Source: Flaveria trinervia
Lineage: Eukaryota; Streptophyta; Magnoliopsida; Asterales; Asteraceae
Assembly (NCBI GenBank): GCA_025506515.1
Contig: CM046457.1
Span: 2,592,063 to 2,656,062 of the forward strand
Direction: 5' to 3'
Length of the DNA stretch: 64,000 nucleotides
Below, piece after piece: positions 59,032 to 64,000 of the stretch. The position numbers were made by a program, and so were the translations under genes. Every line of letters begins with the position of its first letter. Within the stretch, counting starts at the first letter, position 1. Below the pieces are notes generated by a model, which was not told where the DNA came from, did no database searches, and worked only from the letters and a program-made list of their open reading frames with translations.

Positions 59032-59598
59032 ATGACACAGGAGGAGGCTAGGACGGACCCTGACGTTGTGTCCGGTACGTTTCTAGTGAACCAGACTTTA
59101 GCTTCTGTGTTATTTGATTCGGGTGCTAGTAGGAGTTTTATTTCTGCTGCTTTCTGTGCTAAGCTGCCTGTTAGTAGTAGACGTGTTGATGCGCCCTTTG
59201 ATGTAGAAACTGCCATAGGTAAGTCTACCAGGATTTGAGATGATAGAGAATTGTGATGTGGAACTTGAGGGTCATAAGTTTCCTGTTAGACCGTTTGTGA
59301 TGACCTTGGGTGGTTTCGATTTGGTTCTTGGGATGGATTGGTTGGCGGACTTCGAGGCGAACATTGTGTGTCGCAAGAAATGGTTCGGTTGACAGCGCCT
59401 GACGGAAGTTCGGTAACGGTTTATGGTGATCGGGTACTACAATCCCAAGGTGATCTCAATGGCGGTGGCGGGAAAGTGTATGAGGCGTGGATGTAGTGCT
59501 TACTTGGCTATGTAAAAGATGTGGATAGACAACACCACAACTAGCCGATGTACCGTTGTGTGTGACTTTCCAGACGTGTTCCAGAAGACTTATCAGGA
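59032..59598 (+). pseudogene. Family B aspartic protease
   Basis: SGTFLVNQTLASVLFDSGASRSFIS gives the active-site DSGAS near 59122 (named here only by that motif). A stop right after GKSTRI (59236-59241, TTTGAG region) and frame changes near 59390, 59440 and 59510 break the remainder, although GMDWLA and AVAGKCMRRGC can be traced. Its family A counterpart at 18430-19080 is open throughout. Confidence 0.87.
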
Positions 59599-60429
59599 GT
59601 GCCACCTGACAGAGAGATTGAATTTCAGATTGATCTGATACCGGGTGCCCAACCTGTTGCCAAGGCACCATATCGGTTGGCTCCAACCGAGATGAAAGAG
59701 TTGATGGAGCAGTTGCGAGAGCTGCTTGATAAGGGGTTCATTAGACCGAGTATCTCTCCTTGGGGTGCTCCGGTCCTATTTGTAAAGAAAGATGGTAGTA
59801 TGAGGATGTGCATTGACCGCGCGACTGAACAAGTTGACAGTGAAGAACCGCTACCCCTTACCGAGGATAGATGATTTGTTCGATCAGCTTCAGGGTGCCA
59901 GTTGGTTTTCGAGAATAGATCTTCGATCTGTTATCATCAGTTGAAGGTGAAGGAGCAAGATATCCCTAAAACAGCTTTCCGTACGCGCTATGGCCATTAC
60001 GAGTTTCTGGTCATGTCTTTTGGTTTGACCAACGCGCCAGCTGCTTTTATGGATCTGATGACCGTGTGTGTCGGCCTATGTTGGATAAATCAGTGATTGT
60101 GTTTATTGATGATATCCTGATTTATTCAAAGAGCGAGATTGAGCATGCCGGTCACATTCGAGAGGTTCTAGAGACGTTGAGAAGGGAGAAATTGTATGCT
60201 AAATTCTCCAAGTGCGCATTCTGTTGCGCGAAGTTCAGTTTTTGGGTCATGTGGTGAATCCTGACGGGATTATGGTTGACCCGGCGAAGGTGGAGGCGGT
60301 TATGCAATGGAAGTCACCAAAGACGCCATCCGAGATCCGTAGTTTCTTGGGCTTGGCGGGCTACTATAGAAGATTCATCCAAGACTTCTCTAAGATTGCT
60401 TCTCCACTAACTAAGTTGACCGAAAGGAT
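59599..60429 (+). pseudogene. Family B reverse transcriptase
   Basis: PPDREIEFQIDLIPGAQPVAK linker, then KGFIRPSISPWGAPVLFVKK, MRMCIDRATEQ (frame break near 59817, normally ..IDYRELN..), FGLTNAPAAFMDLM, a 1-base loss near 60060, then VIVFIDDILIYSKS with the catalytic FIDD (about 60100-60115), a further 1-base loss near 60222, and FLGLAGYYRRFIQDFSKI. All palm motifs exist but in four frames. Confidence 0.92.
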
Positions 60430-60897
60430 GTGAAGTTTGTATGGGGTCAAGCTCAAGAGAAGGCGTTCGAAGAGCTGAAGGCAAGACTGACTCAAGCTCC
60501 TGTTCTGTCATTACCCGATGGAAGCGAAGATCTGGTGGTTTATTCTGATGCTTCCTACTCAGGGTTGGGGTGTGTGTTAATGCAGAGAGGGAAGGTTATA
60601 GCCTATGCATCCCGACAGTTGAAAGTCATGAGGTTAATTATCCCACTCATGACTTGGAGCTAGCAGCCGTGGTCTTTGCGTTAAAGATTTGGAGGCACTA
60701 TCTCTACGGGACGAAGTGCACCATATTCACCGATCATAAAGCTTGAAGTACTTCTTCGAGCAAAAGGATCTGAACATGAGGCAGAGGAGGTGGTTGGAAC
60801 TTATAAAGGATTATGATTGTGAGATCCATTACCATCCGGGCAAAGCTAATGTGGTGGCGGATGCCCTTAGTCGAAAGGAAAGGCCCGAACCGATTCG
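60430..60897 (+). pseudogene. Family B RNase H
   Basis: VVYSDASYSGLGCVLMQRG (first Asp), AYASRQLKV, a frame break near 60625, HDLELAAVVFALKIWRH, YGTKCTIFTDHKA (Asp kept here, unlike the Asn in the 27634 copy), a frame break near 60742, then KYFFEQKDLNMRQRRW and HPGKANVVADALSRKE. Confidence 0.9.
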
Positions 60898-62356
60898 GGT
60901 GAAAGCTTATCAACTAATCATGACCTCTGATGTGATGAAGCAAATCAAGGAGTTTCAAGATGAGGCATTGAAAGAAGATCACCTTAACTCGGAAAGAAAG
61001 AGAGGTCTGGTTGGGGAATTGGGTGAAAACACACTCGGTGTTAGAACTCGATTCGGTCGTGTGTGGATTCCTCGTTTTGGGGATCTACGGGTGAAGATAA
61101 TGGATGAAGCTCACAAGACTCGATACTCCATTCATCCTGGTGCCACGAAAATGTACCATGACATGAAGAAAGATTATTGGTGGCCGGGTATGAAGCGCGA
61201 CGTGGTGGAGTATGTGAGTAAGTGCCTTACTTGCTTACAGGTGAAGGCCGAACATCAAAAGCCGTATGGGAAGATCCAACCTTTGGATATACCAGAATGG
61301 AAATGGGAGCACATCACCATGGAATTCATTACGAAGTTGCCGCGTACCCCGAAGGGGTATGATGCCATATGGGTGATAGTTGATCGTCTGACGAAGAGCG
61401 CTCATTTTCTACCGATCCGCGAGACGTATTCATCTGAGAGATTGGCTGGTCTGTTCATCAAGGAAATTGTAGCTCGTCATGGTGTGCCGGTGTCTATCGT
61501 GTCTGATCGTGACACTCGGTTTACATCTAAATTTGGAAGAAATCCACGACGCTATGGGGACGAGGTTACATATTAGCACGGCTTATCATCCCCAGACTGA
61601 TGGTCAGTCAGAAAGGACCATTCAGACACTGGAAGACATGCTCCGGGCATGTGTGATCGATTTTGGTGGAAGTTGGGATGACCACTTACCGTTAGCCGAA
61701 TTCTCATACAACAACAGCTATCATGCCAGCATTGGTATGCCACCATATGAGATGCTATACGGTAGGAGATGCAGAACACCTTTGTTGGGGTGATATTGGT
61801 CAGAAGGAATTGGGGAGCGTCGAGGTAATCGAGGCTACGACAGAGAAGCTTGAAAAGATTAAAGCCTTCATGAAGGCAGCCAAAGATAGACAAAAGTCGT
61901 ATGCCGATAAGCGACGTAGGCCAATTGAGTTCCAGGTGGGTGACCGGGTTATGTTGAAGGTCTCACCTTGGAAGGTTATTATCAGATTCAGAAAGCGGGG
62001 CAAGTTGAGCCCAATATATAGGCCCTTTCCGAATCATTGCTCGAGTAGGGGAGGTGGCCTATAGATTGGAGTTGCCAGATGAGTTAAGTGGGATTCACCC
62101 GACATTCCATGTATCTCATCTGAGAAAGTGTATAGCTGATGAAGACATGATTGTTCCACTGGAGGACATTGAAATAGATGAAAGGCTCAATTATGTGGAG
62201 CAACCAGTGGCAATCATCGATCGCAAAGAAAAGAGGCTGCGAATAAAGTGGTTCCTCTTGTGCGTGTACAGTGGAAAGCACAGGAGGGATCCGAGTCAAC
62301 GTGGGAGACTGAGGAAGAAATGAGACAGCATTATCCACGTTTGTTCGACGAATAAC
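60898..62356 (+). pseudogene. Family B integrase with chromodomain
   Basis: Zinc-binding HPGATKMY...WWPGMKRD...CLTCLQVKAEHQ. In the core the first catalytic Asp is replaced by Glu (ITMEFITKL, codon 61322-61324; the 28432 copy has MDF). The second, VSDRDTRFTSKF, and the Glu in TDGQSERTIQTLED are kept. GPY/F-type and HPTFHVSHLRKC blocks follow. The chromodomain (PLEDIEIDERLNYVEQPV, VRVQWK, ESTWETEEEM) ends FDE and TAA at 62354-62356. Frameshifts near 61530, 61785, 62030 and 62250. Chromodomain plus family order supports Tekay. Confidence 0.92.
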
Positions 62357-62380
62357 AGGTTTCGGGGACGAAACCTATTT

Positions 62381-62395
62381 AAGGGGGGTGGACTT
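62381..62395 (+). other. Family B polypurine tract
   Basis: TTTAAGGGGGGTGGACT directly before the LTR start, after TTTCGGGGACGAAACC. Confidence 0.9.
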
Positions 62396-64000
62396 GTAAC
62401 ACCCGAATATTTATTATTTTGAAGCCGGTGAAGAAAGAAAAGAAAATAAAGTCCAAAGTCGAGGGACCAAACTCGCCCACGAAGAAAGTTGGGAGGGGGA
62501 GTATATAAGGGAGAGGGCAGCCCACTCTCCCCCACACCCACATTTCAGTTCATAAAGAGAAGAATAGAGAAAAAAGAGAAAAAAAGGAAAAGTGCCGTTC
62601 AGGTTGGTTCGGGTCGCCAAAATCGTCGTGAAGCAAGCCGAATCGAAGCTCTTGTCGTTGTGCTCGTTTAGGTGAGTTCTAGGACCCCTCTTTTACATGT
62701 TTTTGAATGATTTTGGGGCTGGAACACATCTGAAAACCCTTTTTCGCGTTTTTGGGTGAAGACCCGTATGTATGTGTGTATGTATGCGTAGGACCCGTTT
62801 GGGGCTTGATTTCTTGCTTGGTTGTGCTTGAATAAGGTTATGGTATGCATCCCTAAGGTTTAGGATGGTCGATTTAGGCTTAAAATGGGTTTAGATGATG
62901 AGTTTGGAGGCCGAAAACCCTCGGCTGCAGTCGGATGAACTGCATTCTGCATCAGTTAGGGCTAGGCGACCGACTGGAGGCCGAATGGAGGCCATACGGC
63001 CGATTAGGGTGCGATTGGGTTTCATTCGCACGATTGGAGGGCCAGTCGCATGGGGGCATGCGACTGAAGGTTCATTCGCACAACTCAAGTTCATTCGCAC
63101 AACTGAAGGTCCAGTCGCATAGGTGTTCATCCGCATTGTCTATTCGCACGACTGGATGTTCATTCGCATAGGTGTTCATCCGTATTAGTTCAATCGCATG
63201 ATGTTCAGTCGCATGGAGGCACATGCGACTGAAGGGTGTCCATACGCCCGAATAGGGCTGTTGAACCCGAGGAAGGTGTAGATTGACTTCTGACTTTCGG
63301 GGGAAAGTGCAGATGTAAGTTTTGATGTAAAGGTTCCCATAAGAGTTTTTAAGATGACGATCGAGGTCTTAGAAAGCATGTTGGGCATGATGAGGTGATG
63401 ATGTTGTATGTTATGTATGTATGATGTTGCCCTGTATGATGTGATGTTGATGCATGTTAATGTTCCTTAGTGTGATGTATGTATCTTTCTTGTGGCCTAT
63501 GTGTCATGTTAATGAATGAACGAAGTATTATGTAACGTAAAGTGAAAGATAAAGAAAGAGGAACATGATGAATGAATGCATGTATTAATGAACGAATGAA
63601 ACGTCTTGCACACATCGGATACGGGGTCCTTCTTGGTGATTGACCCTGAATGTAGAACCTCTACCGCTCACCCCTAGTACTGTGGCATACGTTTAGCTGT
63701 TCATTGTTGACTTCGGCCTAGTAGCTAAGACTGATGGTTACTCCTAGTACCGTGGCATACGTTTAGCTGTTCATTTGTTGACTTCGGCCCGGTAGCTACG
63801 ACTAACCGGGGTGTAGCACATGGTATTGGTATGGATGATGTCCGATGCGCAAGTAAGGTAATGAAAGAACGAATGAACGAATGAAGAAGATAATAATGAT
63901 ATTATCTATGTGTACGTGATGTGTGATCATGTAAAAGTAACGAACGGTTTTATATGAAAGTAAAGTATGTTTTATTTATAAAACTAGAACTCACTCAGCA
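62396..64000 (+). mobile_element. Family B 3' LTR, cut by window end
   Basis: TGTAACACCCGAATATT as in 55541; very close to the 5' LTR, with the TATATAAGG box (62502), donor-like site (62671), TCGCA array (62998-63245) and doubled 70-bp block (63668-63810). The window ends within ACTCACTCAGCA, about 290 bp before the expected end. High LTR similarity suggests this is among the younger insertions. Confidence 0.94.
62502..62508 (+). promoter_or_regulatory. TATA box of family B 3' LTR
   Basis: GGAGTATATAAGGGAGAGGG, in the same position as 55651. Confidence 0.6.

Larger units (their letters stand above)
55541..64000 (+). mobile_element. Family B Ty3/gypsy chromovirus (Tekay-like), 3' end off window
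   Basis: Order: 5' LTR 55541-57432, primer site, gag, protease, RT, RNase H, integrase, chromodomain, polypurine tract, 3' LTR from 62396. GTTTT at 55536-55540 is the expected left target duplication. If the 3' LTR is as long as the 5' one, the element ends near 64287. It is the most complete gypsy body on the plus strand, yet gag-pol reads in at least ten frame segments. Inserted in a family A LTR. Confidence 0.94.

Overview
This is nuclear DNA from a flowering plant, almost certainly a eudicot. The window holds no host gene, rRNA gene or intact protein gene that I can support. It is a nest of LTR retrotransposons in AT-rich intergenic DNA. Long LTRs, initiator-Met-tRNA primer sites (TGGTATCAGAGC), Tekay-type chromodomain Ty3/gypsy polyproteins, Tat-type gypsy fragments and a Cassandra element all point to plants. 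A composite (Asteraceae) is possible but is only an impression.

Layout. 1-4138: minus-strand Ty1/copia element (SIRE/Maximus-like), cut by the window edge. 4139-14596: gene-free AT-rich DNA with a plus-strand Tat-like 3' end (6960-8470), a MITE-like palindrome, a long inverted repeat and the 3' end of a minus-strand Tat element. 14602-20224: gypsy element of LTR family A inserted in that Tat element (duplication TCACA), with most of pol deleted; Tat integrase resumes at 20225-21398. 21399-27123: a C/D chimeric LTR, a family D gag and a family D LTR end. 27124-31824: family B' pol, LTR and gag sharing one LTR. 31825-42180: a coding-free family C element carrying two family B solo LTRs (33835-35722, 37465-39432) and a hAT-like transposon (39688-40549). 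42186-55271: a minus-strand family D gypsy element with both LTRs and target duplication ACATA, interrupted in pol by a 2.5-kb palindromic insert (47726-50239). 55277-55540: remnants. 55541-64000: a family B element whose 3' LTR runs off the window.

The standout is the insert at 47726-50239. It has its own 5-bp target duplication, but its ends are two Cassandra LTRs in inverted, not direct, orientation. The interior carries inverted pieces of an unrelated LTR (family X). One arm changes from X to Cassandra exactly at the tRNA primer site; the other joins an X LTR end to a Cassandra LTR start. It looks like an integrated palindromic, chimeric reverse-transcription product.

Other cross-family observations: a tRNA-like Pol III A/B-box module at the same place in the LTRs of families C and D; a GTGAGTT donor-like motif and a complementary AACTCAC motif followed by a branch-point/acceptor-like site in all five gypsy LTR families; and GC-rich short repeats of different unit but similar position in the LTRs of families A and B.

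All gag-pol copies are broken by frameshifts, stops or deletions, so they are entered as pseudogenes. No copy in the window looks able to encode a full polyprotein. Family letters (A, B, B', C, D, X) are my own labels. All similarities were judged by eye.
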